A DNA stretch of 64,000 nucleotides. Source: Chondrus crispus (lineage: Eukaryota > Rhodophyta > Florideophyceae > Gigartinales > Gigartinaceae). Shown here in pieces: positions 30,548-41,176 of this stretch; the first letter of the stretch is position 1, and the number at the start of each line of letters is the position of its first letter. The notes below the pieces were generated by a model. That model did not search any database. It was not told the DNA's origin and saw only the letters and a program-made list of their open reading frames with translations. The position numbers and the translations under genes were made by a program. The stretch spans positions 180,691 through 244,690 of the forward strand of contig NW_005178985.1 in assembly GCF_000350225.1 (NCBI RefSeq). The letters are read 5' to 3'.

Positions 30548-31655
30548 TTACACTTGGGCGGGGCTCGGTAGGGCCGCGCCGTGATAGGGCATACGGGAAA
30601 GGGTGGCAGAGGCCAAACTGGACCAAAAAGCGAAACTGATGCGTTGTAGTAGACGTATCTTGGCGGTCCCATAAGATGAATATGTCCGGTTGGCAATGCG
30701 GTGAGCGAGGTACTCAAGGACTGCCATCGTGCGAGAGCTGGTCGCGCCGAGAGTATCAAATGCGAGCGGGACAAAGTGCCAGTCGAGTAGAGGGAGTGGG
30801 GAGTCAGGCTGGAGGTGAAATGCGTCACGCGCTGTACGGGAATGGACGCGAAGCTTGTCCAAATCAGCAGCTTCCGCTGCACCCGCGAGGCCTTTCGCAG
30901 CGAGAGACATTGTAGAGCGACAGTAGGTGGAACGAACGGTTACGTCGTACGCAGTGGGGCGGTCCGGGAGAGCGCCCGAAGGAGGCGGGGCTGGCTGGAC
31001 GAGAATATCGGCGGGGCGGTTCGCGGTATTCGGCAAGAGAGAGGGGACCTCAAGGTCGCAGCAGAGACCGGCGGCGCGGAACGCGTGACGGGCGAGTAGG
31101 TTGCGTACAGTTTTATGACGGTGAACGACGCCGAAGCCATGACGGCATATTGCAGCATGATCACCGCGAGCGTCCATTGGCTTACAGCAATGCGAACATA
31201 TGAGAGGCAGAATAGAGTCACAGTAGACAGGTGTATCCAGATGCCAGCGTAGCATACAGGACCACACCACAGAAGGGACTCGAGAAGTAAGTGAGGGGTG
31301 GCTGCATAGACACGACGCGGCGCCCGGAGCACGGAGGGATTTGTACCGGGCACGTCGGCGGACAGAGGCGGCACTGTGGTTGCGAGGGCGAGGGTCAAGG
31401 TCCCACGCGGTGTGTTCCCAGTAGAGTCGAGAAGTGGCCCCCTGCATAGCCTGAATTAATGTGTGGTGTACGCGTTCAGGTCTAGACAAAAGGGCCTCTG
31501 GTTCAAATGGTCCGAGGGGAGAATGGGTCCCAAGAATGCCTCGGGTGCGGACCTCAGGGTTCAAGGCCCCTAGTACGTGGACGATATGACGGCGGGCCAT
31601 GCAGCGATAAAACAACTCGGAGGGGTTATGTGGGCCCTTCACACGAACAGGTGCC
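30548..31655 (-). pseudogene. C-terminal part of non-LTR-type reverse transcriptase
   Basis: About 365 codons on -, continuing the RT ORF that breaks off at 54,752 on the far side of the 23-kb insertion. Removing that insertion and one GTGCC joins the frames without a shift. The peptide has the Cys/His pattern CSHCCKPMDARGDHAAICRH, then a restriction-like endonuclease motif with RPADILV and YDVTVRS. That arrangement (RT, zinc motif, PD-(D/E)XK nuclease) is typical of R2/NeSL/REL-type non-LTR elements. The stop coincides with a GTAAGT donor (see the 26,276-26,498 entry). Confidence 0.75.
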
Positions 31656-32251
31656 TGTAGTATAACCCCATCCCGTGGAACTAGATTTAGATTAGATCAC
31701 ACACGTGTGCCCCATGTATATCATACGTGTACCACACGTGTACTGTCAGCCCCGATGACCGACAGTACCGGAGCGCAGGACGACCCGCGCTGACTACAGT
31801 AGCTCTACAGTACAGTCCGTACTGTACTGTAGTATGATAGACTAACTTGTACATTAAATACTAGGGCAGGCCGGCGGCGGAGGGGAAGGACAAGCACGAG
31901 CTTGTCCAGAACCTACGCCTTTGGTCAAGCTCGCCCCGCTTATTCTAGATCGGGCTGGCTACAATAGCCCGTATCTAGTTAGGAGCCGAGCGGGCAGGGG
32001 ACGCGCGAGCACACGAACGAGCCTAGATCCGCCTCTGCCCGTCAGCGCTGGTACGTAACCCAGCGCTGCCCCGGGGCGTCGAGGCGTAGATCGACCCGCC
32101 CGTGCGCGCGTCCCCGTCCGAACCCGCTCTACCACCACGCTACCCGGGCCCGCTTCCCGGTTCCGTTAGCTGGGGTTGCTTCCCTTCTCCGATCGGGGTC
32201 TCCGCAAGAACTGAGTATACACCCCCCTCCGCTGGGGGTGTTTATACTACA
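31656..32251 (+). repeat. 5' LTR of the 23-kb element
   Basis: TGTAGTATAACCCC ... GTTTATACTACA. A primer-binding-site-like TGGTCTCCCGACCTAGAA follows at 32,253-32,270. The LTR holds CACGTGT runs and a TACATTAAATA box around 31,850 that could act as the promoter. Confidence 0.93.
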
Positions 32252-32271
32252 GTGGTCTCCCGACCTAGAAG

Positions 32272-34409
32272 ACTCCGAAGATCATTCTGAGAAGGTTGCC
32301 GCTTTCCTCCGCGTCCGTAATCGTCGAGATAATCGAAGGGTCCGAACCCTCGGTCCACTCCGCACCGGCCGATGTGCGGGCGTCCGCGCTACGCTTTCTA
32401 CCTGGCGACGGCGCCGCAGGTCCTCGAGACCGCGAACCGTCGCTGCACTACTCAGAAGGACGCGCTCGCGCGATGTACGAACGCATCACGGGGGATATGT
32501 AGGATGTCCGGACATCCCTTCGTATCGACGTGACCGATCACGTCTACGCCCGCAGTAGGGGCGAGTTGCGCTCCCTCCTTGAAGGCAGGTTTGAGCACGT
32601 CATTCAGTCCTTGGAGAATCTGCGCGCGCTCGGCGACCACTTGCACTCCGTCTAGTGTTGGTCGACGACGCACGCATCGATTCCCCTACGGCGGACGTTG
32701 CAGATCGACCCGCGAGTACGAACTCCGGGGTGCGACGAAACGCGCAGCGTTCCCATCTGCCGAACAGATGGGAGCGTTCGCGCATACGGCTGCGGAAGTC
32801 AACTCGACGCGCCGGCGCGCTCGTGAGTTAGAATAGAACTCGGCCGTAAGGTCGCCCAGAGCCCCCTCGAGAGGGCCCGGTGCCACTGTTCCTCTGAGCG
32901 CGTCCGATGCGCAGGAGTGGTCTCCGACTGGTGCCGTCACCAGTCCTCGCGCGGAGGATATCAAACCAACGGCCGACGCGAATTTTGCGTCCGAGACTAA
33001 AGCTCTGCCGCATGCCCCGGAAGTATGCAGCAGTTGCGACAGGTACTGTACGGGCACGACCAGGACCATGGAGGAGTCGCTCGCGGATCCGGAGAACCCA
33101 TTTTCTCCGTCGATTCTCGCTGGGGCGGCTACCCGCCGGTGGATTACACCGCGCACCCCGGTCCGGTAGACGTACGTACACTACCCGTCACCGAGTTAGG
33201 CGCGTTCGTAAGATGGAACAGGCATCGGCCGAAAGGTCGCCCGGAGCCCCCCCGAGAGGGCCCGGTGCCACTGTACCTCCGAACGTGCCCGACGCGCATG
33301 AAGAGAGCCCGACTGGTGCCAACACCAGTCGGGTCACTGGGCAGTGAAGCCCCAAGACGGACGCGAATTTCGGTCCGAGACCCAAGCCCTGTCGCATGTC
33401 GCCGGAGACATGCGGCAGATGACACGCGTACCGTTCGTGGACGACAAAAGACGCGGAGATACCGCCCGCGGGTCAAGAGAACCGATTCTCTCTTTCGATC
33501 CCCGCTGCGGCGGCTATCAGCCGGTGGATCTCACCGCGCAAACCGGTCCGGTAGACTTCCGTACACTACACGAATTCGTAAGCGGACTAGCCCCTGCGAC
33601 CCGGGCCGCAGTGGCTGAGACGGTCCAACTATTGCCCGGACAACAGAAGACAGACCTTCCAACGATCCACCGTATGGCGACGGCGGGAGGCACACCGTGC
33701 CGCGCTCGGCGCGGTTTGCCGCTGCCGGATCCGAAACCGGCAGCAAGGGGGAATCGAACCCCGAGGTCGCATGCGACAAGTTCGCCTGCGGCATCCCTCC
33801 ACATAGGAGAAGATGAGTGGCAGGCCGACCCTGTCCTCATTACGCGAGGCTACAAGCCCGTGGGAGGCCGACCTCCTACGCCAGCGTCATCAAGGTCGAC
33901 CGGACGCTTCGCTATCGCGTACGCCCACACTCCAAGGGCGCCCGGTGGTACGGACCACCGGGTCGCGGAGCTCGACATCTCGCATCGAGATGGAGGAGGC
34001 GCTCCGCCTCGCGTGCCCCACCTCACCGATGAGGAGGCACGCCCCACAAAAAGCCACCGAGAACCCCGTGGGTCCGGTGGCGACCACCATCCGCGAAGAA
34101 CGCGAAGGCTCCCAGGCTTCCGTAAGCCCGGCGCGTGTTACCGAAAGAGAAGACACCCTGACCTCCGTAGGTCAGATGCCACGGACCGACCGTGAAGGCA
34201 CCGGGCTTCCGTAAGCCCCGTGCACAAGATAGAGCGTCAGGCGTGTGCCGATGCAACACGCCCCGAAGATCCTACCGAACGCCGTGTCGCCGAGGGGATC
34301 GCACATGCGCTACACCTCACCGACTTGACCGATTTAGTCGGGAAGGCAGGAGCTAGCCGACCTAGTTCCGCAGAGAGGGCGCCGCTCGGTACGGACGACC
34401 CCCGGCCAA
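32272..34409 (+). pseudogene. Decayed gag/pol leader region of the 23-kb element
   Basis: GC-rich sequence where several frames are open but none is convincing. A diverged tandem duplication of ~385 bp is visible: GGCC(G)TAAGGTCGCCCAGAG at 32,842 and its relative at 33,227, extending to the CCGGTGGAT...CCGGTAGAC blocks. No RT, protease or zinc knuckle motif remains. Hairpins with CCGA/CCGT loops are frequent here. Confidence 0.5.
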
Positions 34410-34858
34410 GTGCCCGCCGCCGACGGAGGGCACTGCACGCGTCTCGAGTCAGGTAATTATGTCTACCTGAACCCCACCGATGGGGCAAAGGCGTCTAACA
34501 AACTCGCCTCGCCTGCAGTCGGACCCTACCGCGTGCTCGCCAACGACCGCCGAACCATCACGATCGATCGTGATGGGGTCACTGAACGCGTCTCCGCCGA
34601 CCGCTGCGTGTACGCGCCTCCTCTGACGGACGTGCCACGAGCGAGTACGACCACCCCGCGTGACCTTGCCGACAAGGTCACGGCAGGTACGCAGTATGCC
34701 GTCGAAAGGCTACTAAAACACCGAGCCATGGAGGACGGAACTACGGAGTTCCTCGTCAAGTGGGCGGAGTACGACACGCCCACCTAGACCGCGCGGACCC
34801 ACGTCCCGGAGGAGTTGGTGTCTCGTTTCAACCCAACGCCTCCGGAGACGCACGGGCA
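34410..34858 (+). pseudogene. Integrase C-terminus with chromodomain (23-kb element)
   Basis: Reads GNYVYLNPTDGAKASNKL, then VGPYRVL (the GPY/F module of Ty3/gypsy integrases), then a chromodomain-like YAVERLLKHRAMEDGTTEFL followed by VKWAEYDTPT. The frame stops at a TAG (34,786-34,788) inside the chromodomain, where a Trp codon is expected, then resumes with VPEELVSRF. The integrase catalytic core, RT and protease are missing upstream. It fixes the element as a chromovirus relative on the + strand. Confidence 0.75.
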
Positions 34859-34875
34859 GAGACCTCACTTCAGAC

Positions 34876-34911
34876 GTGAACGCCGACATTCACGCTTGAG
34901 GAGGGGGCCCT
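34876..34911 (+). promoter_or_regulatory. Internal copy of the polypurine-tract region
   Basis: GTGAACGCCGACATTCACGC then TTGAGGAGGGGGCC closely matches the sequence immediately before the 3' LTR (54,116-54,150). Here it follows the chromodomain directly but no LTR comes after it. Confidence 0.6.
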
Positions 34912-35709
34912 CAACCGCTCCTTCGCGGATTAACGTCAGCCTGCACGAGCAGACTGAAAGGGGATGCGCGAGAAGACGACTGTCCCTATCGGAGGGTCAC
35001 AGCATGGGACGACGCCAGACGTCAAGATGTATTGACGCACAAGACAGATACAAGAGGCCGCGATGACGCCGGGACGTACCGACAGTCAAGCCACCTGACG
35101 GCGGAACACCGCCGCAGACTCGAAGTCAGAGAAGAGGCAACACATACGACGTGAAGGCTATCGCCCACAGTAGGGCAATTAATGGGGGAGGACACCGAGT
35201 CCTCCGATGGTTACACAGGACTGCCGAAACGCAAGCCCACTCACGCTCCGGCCTGATAACAAGGGATCCGAATCCCTCGCCCCTCCCGGAGCACGTCAGC
35301 GAGCCGCGCGGGTGACCGAAATGCCGGCCCCTCGTGTCGGCAGATCGCAGAAGACGTACGCCCCTATATAGCCCTCAAGCCGCATTCGGGCCAGCTAACC
35401 CGACGGTGGGGCGAGGAACGGCGCCGAGCTCGCAGGCGGAGGCCCCGCGAGTGGAGCTGCGCTCGACGTAACACGCGCAAAGATACCCAAAGAAGGGAGG
35501 GTAAGCAAGGACAACCCGATCGGGAAGCACCGAGATGCGCACACAAACGCGAGACGCTTCAAAACCGCCGCGGGCACATGCCCCATAATAAGGAAAATTA
35601 GGGGAAATGAGAACGTGACACGTGAGCGACGCCGGAGGCGCACGCCACGCGCCAACACCGCTTGCGTCATTACCAAACCACCACCGCCACCGTCCCTCGA
35701 AAAGAACGT
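34912..35709. other. GC-rich element sequence, no gene seen
   Basis: Part of the 23-kb element up to the solo LTR. It holds the 35,187 and 35,262 CCGA hairpins. No coherent protein found. Confidence 0.5.
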
Positions 35710-36406
35710 GTAGTATAACCCCCCCTGGAGCTTTTTAGTTAGATTAGATCAGCAACGGGATCTAGTGCTGTAGAGCTCGATGCTCTACAGTACTACCGCG
35801 CGTGGCCACGTGTACCCCTTGGGTACAGGGCGCACGCGTGCACACCTGTACACGTGTACCGCGCGAACGAAACGCGCACGCACCACGGGTAATACGTGTA
35901 CTGTCAGCCTCGACATAGCTGACAGTATTACAGTGCAGGCCGACCTGCACTACAGTAGCCCACTACAGTACCTCGGTACTGTAGTGTTATGATAGATTGT
36001 TTTGTACATTAAATATGGAGCGGACCGGCGGCGGTGGAAGAGGACAAGCACGGACTTGTCACCCACCGACCGTCAAGGTCCGACTTCCCGCTTATTCTAA
36101 GGTAACGCTCGCTAATTACCTTAGAAGCGGCACCGAGCGCGGGTTGAGGACGCGCGCGGTACGCCCACGGGCCGGCTCCGCCTCCGCCCGTCGGTACTGG
36201 ATCGTTACCCAGTACGGCGCCGGGGCGTCGAGGCGTCGAACCGCTCGCGCGTACCGGCGTCCTCCCCGTTCCCGCTCTACCACGCTACCCGGGCCCGCTG
36301 CCCAGTGCCGTTAGCTCGTGTCCCGCTTCACCCCCGTCTTCCCGATCGGACGGGGTCTCGGTCGAACTGTGCATACACCCCTATCGCTGGGGGTGTTTAT
36401 GCTACA
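35710..36406 (+). mobile_element. Solo LTR inside the 23-kb element, TSD GAACG
   Basis: 697 bp, TGTAGTATAACCCC ... GTTTATGCTACA, a diverged relative of the 596-bp LTRs (shared CTGTCAGC...GACAG, TACATTAAATA, CGGCGGCGG, GGGTGTTTATxCTACA blocks). GAACG flanks both ends (35,705-35,709 and 36,407-36,411). Confidence 0.9.
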
Positions 36407-36411
36407 GAACG

Positions 36412-38603
36412 GAAAATTAACGGGGAGAATTACACTAGCTCGTGTCTCGCGTACTGTGCGCCATACGAACAGCAAGGGCAAAAACCGGAAAGGCCCGAGG
36501 GTACAACGAGTACCCGGGCGAGGGTACACACGTCCGCCCCCGGACCGAGGAGGGAAGCGGACATGTGATTGAGCCAAGCACCCGCACCGAGCGGATGCCG
36601 CGCAACCCCGGATAACGCCCGCCAAGCCGTCCTCCCGCAATCGAGGAAGGATTGGACGGCCGCGGAACGATAGAAGATGAACCCGAACCTCCGCCGCCGA
36701 AGGCGGGAGACGCTGGGAGACGCGCACCGCATTCGAGCCTCCGTTACTAACCCGCTCGGTCCGTCACTAACCCCTTTCCTATCCCCCGCTCTTGCCGATT
36801 GTGAATAATTACCCCCTCGTTGCGCTTTGCGCGCGCCCCGCGGTTTGCGTCGAACGCACGACACCATTCGGGCAAGGCGGACCGCGAACCGCAGTCGCGA
36901 ACAAGCATGCTGTGGCAGAGAAGGAGGGACGTGGATCGACAACGGCCGGAGGCCGGAAGGCCAACTACGACGCCTTAGAGAGCGCCACTGTCGAGGGCGC
37001 TAGACGGCGTTACGTCTCGCCCGTGCGTGAGTCAGGAGGGGAACGTACAACCGGTGTGACCGCACGCGCCGACGCCTCACGATGCGGTCTGACGTTCCCT
37101 TGTTGTCACGAATGCGTACGTGGAGACGAATACACTCAGGTACCACGCGGCAGCCCAGGGCGCAGCGGGATACGACGCTCGCCCGAGCCCCGACTCACCG
37201 AGGCACGTCGCCCCCGTCGTGTACGATCACGAGGGGAAAGCCCCCGGGGAAGACAGACGGCGGGCGGCAACCGTATGCCGCACGCCCGACAGCTCTCGGC
37301 AGGCTCACAAGCGGCGACACAGGCACACACACCCCGTAGTTGTTCGACGGCCAACCTCCCCCACCGATGGGGGAAGGCGCGACAGCAATGCCAAGGGACG
37401 CGTCGGTTCGCCGCCCGGCCGCCTCAGGACGCCTGACCCGACATGTGCCGGGAGGGCGCCATGGGTGCACAGCACGGATCCGCGAGCACCCCGTCCGAAC
37501 CGGACGGACGGACGGGAAAGCGTGCATTGTAGCCTCCTCCTTCCCCCGTCGAGCGTCTCGGGTATCGTCGCACCGTCGGCGCCACGGTTACCGCCGACGC
37601 CCACGGTGGTCCCGCCTCCTCTCTTGCGATTCAATGCCACGACGGGGAAGGAGAAAAGGGGGACGGCCCCCTTTCGGAACGATGACCCCAGTCGGGCGAG
37701 TCCGACAATCATAGGGAGGACGCAACCGGGCCCCACCTCCAAAGGCGGAGCGCTGACGAGAGACGCCGCGGGGCGTGACGTGGGTGACAGGAGGACCCCC
37801 TCCGCTCCGAGGAAGGAAGGGGGGGCGAACCGAACGCCCGCCGCTGACCGGAACGGGCGACCAACGTACCAGCCGAGAAGAAGCACGCCTACGTCGCGCA
37901 CGGGCACACGACAGAAGGCGGTACGACCCCCCGTTCGATCGGTCGGAACAGCGGCTTCGTCGCGCAACCGAACCCGCGCTCCGTCGGCAGCGCGGAGGAT
38001 CAGAGAAGAAGGGCTAAACGTCACGAAGCGCAAGACCCATCCGAAGAGGGATGGAGTAACGGGTACGAAATTTCCGTAGGCGATCCTCGAGAAAAGCCAG
38101 CTTCTCACTCGCATAGCACAGGTCAGCGAGGCACGATTTCCGCAGTAACGACCGGAGGAAACAAAAGAGGCAAAAGAACCGCCCCGACGGCGAGGGGCCC
38201 GAAGGAGAGGACGATTTCCGCGCGTCCGCGCCCTCGCTGCGGACGGTGAGGGGCGCAAAGAGGAAATACGGGAACCCGCGGCGCACGCGAAAAGACTTTT
38301 GGTCCGCGCATGGCCGCACACACATCACGGACTGTGCTGTGATTTTTTGGCAAAAATTGATTTTCGCGGGAAACATTTTTTGCAATTTTTTGGGGTGATT
38401 TTTGGAAAGGGCTCACGGCCGTACCTGCGCGCGCGCGCGCATGAGTACTGTACACGGCAAGCGTCGTAGACGCTGCGGGCTGTACAGGTCGGACGGACAC
38501 TGACAGGACGGCGGCGCGGGCCCTCCGTACTCTTCGGATGAGTACCCGCGGACCCCCTCTGCCCTTCGCTGCCGATGGCGAGGGGCACCACGGAAGAGGA
38601 CTG
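36412..38603. other. GC-rich interior of the 23-kb element
   Basis: Long ORFs exist on both strands (37,120-38,079 + and 37,305-38,321 -), but both are expected in high-GC DNA and show no domain. It contains the 37,358 CCGA hairpin and, from about 38,180, diverged units of the hairpin array that resumes at 52,135. A short A/T-rich patch with runs of T (38,340-38,410) stands out. Confidence 0.5.
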
Positions 38604-38608
38604 CCATG

Positions 38609-39198
38609 TGTGGTATAAATACCTTCGTCCCGACCACTCGGAACGAGGGGGGTTAGAGGTGAGGGAGCACGCGACGCTGGGTTACCCACGCGCGGATAAA
38701 AACCGTACGGATGGACTCGAATAGAGGGAAGGCTCACGTGGCCGGTGACGGGCAGCCGGTCGGTGGTGTTATACCCGGACGGCCGGTCACGGGTTAGAAG
38801 CCCGAGCTAAAGGAAAACCGGAACGGTGTTAGCACTTAGCCGTAAAGGGAAGGGAGGCGAGTCTGCCTCCTCTTTACTGGGACGGGGCAGGTGCCCCCGG
38901 TCTTAACCCCTAAGTGGGACGCCAGGACACCTGTCCTGCTACAGTAGCTGTTACTTACTGTATACCAGCTACTGTACACAATTAATAAATTCGTGCCATT
39001 AACTACTAATTACTACTTATAACCGTACGGATTACACACGTGTGCCCGTGGCCACGCCAGCGGTTGTAGCACGTGTGACCCGCGGGGTACTACTGTACTC
39101 CGCTACGGGCGCGTGCAAGCCCGGTCGCTACAGTAGTACCCGCTCTTCCGTCCGGTTCACATCTCCCCGGGATGGTCGTGGTACGCAATTGTACTACA
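38609..39198 (-). repeat. 3' LTR of the gypsy element
   Basis: Listed as 3' LTR because coding runs on -. On + it reads TGTGGTATAAATACC ... TTGTACTACA. A purine tract (AATAAGGAAGGGGG on -) lies immediately inside it at 39,199-39,212, as needed for plus-strand priming. Confidence 0.93.
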
Positions 39199-39248
39199 GA
39201 CCCCCTTCCTTATTTCGCGAGACGTCCTCGTCGCGGCCGAGTTGTACC

Positions 39249-40579
39249 ATGACCGGCTTGCAGAGAGTTCTCACCGTACGGAAAAACCCGCGCCGACCGC
39301 GGGCGCGCGGTCGCGTGGCAGCCACCTCCACAGGGGAGGCTGTGGAGTTTTTGGTATTTAACCGCGGTGATTCTTCCCATGCGGTGGCGGATCCCCTCAC
39401 GCTTTCATCATTTCCCACAACTCACCCAACGCTTCTCCCCACGACTACCACCAGCCATACTCTCCCTCACACCTCATCTCCCGATTTACTCCCTTCCCCA
39501 CGGATGGAGAACCACCGAACGGACAGGGGGCAGCCCTCCTCTGAGGGCTCCCCCTTAGCGACGCCCGCGCCAACCGTCGCTTTTCATTCAGTGCGGCAGC
39601 GGAGTGCCGGTGATCTGCCCGCTGCCGCTTCCACGCCTGCGGAACGCGGGCCGCTACCAGTCCCGCTGAGATCCATCCCGGTTCCCCGCGTTGGCGGTGC
39701 AACCGCGGTGACGCAGTTGCCCGACCAGGTCGGAGCCGGGGGACCCTCGGTAGTCGATGAAGATCCACATCCGACACGCCCCGACCCCTATGCAGGGACG
39801 TACCCGGCGGCGGCCACTCTGCCCTCCGGATGGCTCCGTAACGGTGTTCGTGCGGTCCGAGGCCTGCTCCCCGGGGCCGACATGGACCATCGCACGGCCC
39901 GAGGTGGGCGGAACCCCTCACGGGGTCAACCGCCAATCTCCGTCGAAGCCTACGTCAATGCGGATTATCCGGACGCGGCAAGATTCGAGGCGATACCGAG
40001 GCGGCGGGGCATTCGTACGCCCTCCCCTCGCGGTCGTATCCGACAAGAGAACCGCTCGGCAGCTTGGAGGACGCGCTGTCTCCACGCCCCCCACCGGTCG
40101 GTGACTATATCCGGCTCGGACCTCCTCTATGTCCGCTGTGCGGGTGAGGATGAGTACCATTCGCGGCTGCTGAACCTCCTCGGGAGATTCGGCGGGGAGG
40201 TGGACCCCGCACCTCATGTGCAGCTAGTGGCCTTCCCCCGGCCCTTCGACCGATGGTATAGCATCGCCGACCGTGTTCGGTGGGGGGAGAACTCCGCCAA
40301 GGAGAGTCGCCTGGGGTGGCGCCGTGGAGACGACTACTTCCACATGTGGCACCTGACGGAGTTTTTCTCGGTGCCCCCGGCGTCCCGGGGGCGACTGTAC
40401 CCCGCTTTACCGATGGACTGGCACACTCTCGAGGCCCCGCAGTACCTCTGCGTTCCCACCCCCAGCGCGCTGGCGTACGTTGCCGCGCGCTGGATGCCTC
40501 CCGGTTCGCTCGGGAGAGGCTCGACACCTCAGACGCGACGGTTGATCGACACGATCTTATTGTCCGAGTGGGCGGTGTT
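39249..40579 (+). CDS. Antisense accessory ORF of the gypsy element, part 1
   Basis: From the ATG at 39,249 (or 39,505) the + frame runs 443 codons until a solo LTR interrupts it. The first ~200 residues are Pro/Ser/Thr/Arg-rich and disordered-looking; the rest looks globular (SDLLYVRCAGEDEYHSRLLN, FDRWYSIADRVRW, DDYFHMWHLTEFF). It lies opposite to gag-pol between integrase and the 3' LTR, the position of antisense ORFs in some plant Ty3/gypsy elements such as Grande. No family recognised. An LTR could provide its promoter. Taking out the solo LTR and one GTGTT copy joins it in frame to part 2, for 837 residues in total. Confidence 0.65.
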
Positions 40580-41171
40580 TGTGGTATAACTACCTTCGTC
40601 CCGACCACTCGGAACGAGGGGGGTTAGAGGTAAGGGAGCACGCGACGCTGGGTAACCCACGCGAGCGCGAACCGTACGGAAGGACTCGAAAAGAGGGAAG
40701 GCTCACGAGGCCGGTGACGCGCAGCCGGTCGGTGGTGTCAGATCCGGACGGCCGGTCACGGGTTAGAAGCCTGAGACTTAGAGGTAAAACCGGACGGAGT
40801 TAGCAAAAAGCCGTAAAGGGAAGGGAGGCGAGTCTGCCCCCGTTTACTGGAACGGGGCAGGTGCCCCTGGTCTTAACCCCTCAGTGGGACGCCAGGACAC
40901 CTGTCCCGCTACAGTAGCTGTTACATACTGTATACCAGCTACTGTACTAAATTGGCTAATTTGTGCCATTAACCACTAATTGCTAATTACTTACCGGATG
41001 GTCGCACACGTGTGCCCGTGGCCACGGCCGGCGCCAACGGTTGTGTCACGTGTACGCCGTGGAGGTACTACTGTGCTCGCAGCGGGCGCGTGCACGATTA
41101 CTACAGTAGTAACCGCCCGTCTCGGGGGTTCTCATCTCCCACCGGGGGTCGCGGTGTGGAGTTGTACCACA
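40580..41171 (+). mobile_element. Solo LTR inside the antisense ORF, TSD GTGTT
   Basis: 592 bp, TGTGGTATAACTACC ... GTTGTACCACA, related to the host element's own LTRs but clearly more diverged. GTGTT flanks it (40,575-40,579 and 41,172-41,176). It stops the antisense ORF after VFVV. Its two ends can be read in either orientation because LTR termini are near-palindromic; the body is parallel to 38,609-39,198 on the + strand. Confidence 0.93.
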
Positions 41172-41176
41172 GTGTT

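Larger units (their letters stand above)
32337..35277. repeat. Family of short hairpins with CCGA/CCGT loops
   Basis: Perfect stems of 5-8 bp with a near-constant loop: AGGGT-CCGA-ACCCT (32,337-32,350), ACGTGA-CCGA-TCACGT (32,528), CCCATCTG-CCGAA-CAGATGGG (32,752), GACTGGTG-CCGT (32,926), CCTCA-CCGA (34,021), GGCTT-CCGT (34,115), TGACCT-CCGT (34,159), GGGCTT-CCGT (34,203), CCCCA-CCGA (34,472), TGACCTTG-CCGA (34,661), GGAGGAC-ACCGA (35,187), AGGGAT-CCGA (35,262). One more is at 37,358-37,373 (CCCCCA-CCGA-TGGGGG). Stem sequences differ while the loop does not. Confidence 0.85.

Noticed and set aside
33742..33775. tRNA-like T-arm (GGGGTTCGATTCCCC on -) with nearby CCGGCAGC stem
   Set aside because: No acceptor, D or anticodon arms fit around it; it is one more hairpin in the GC-rich retroelement.
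37120..38321. Long ORFs on both strands (319 and 338 codons)
   Set aside because: High GC leaves several frames open; amino acid content is Arg/Pro/Gly-heavy with no domain, and the region is retroelement interior.
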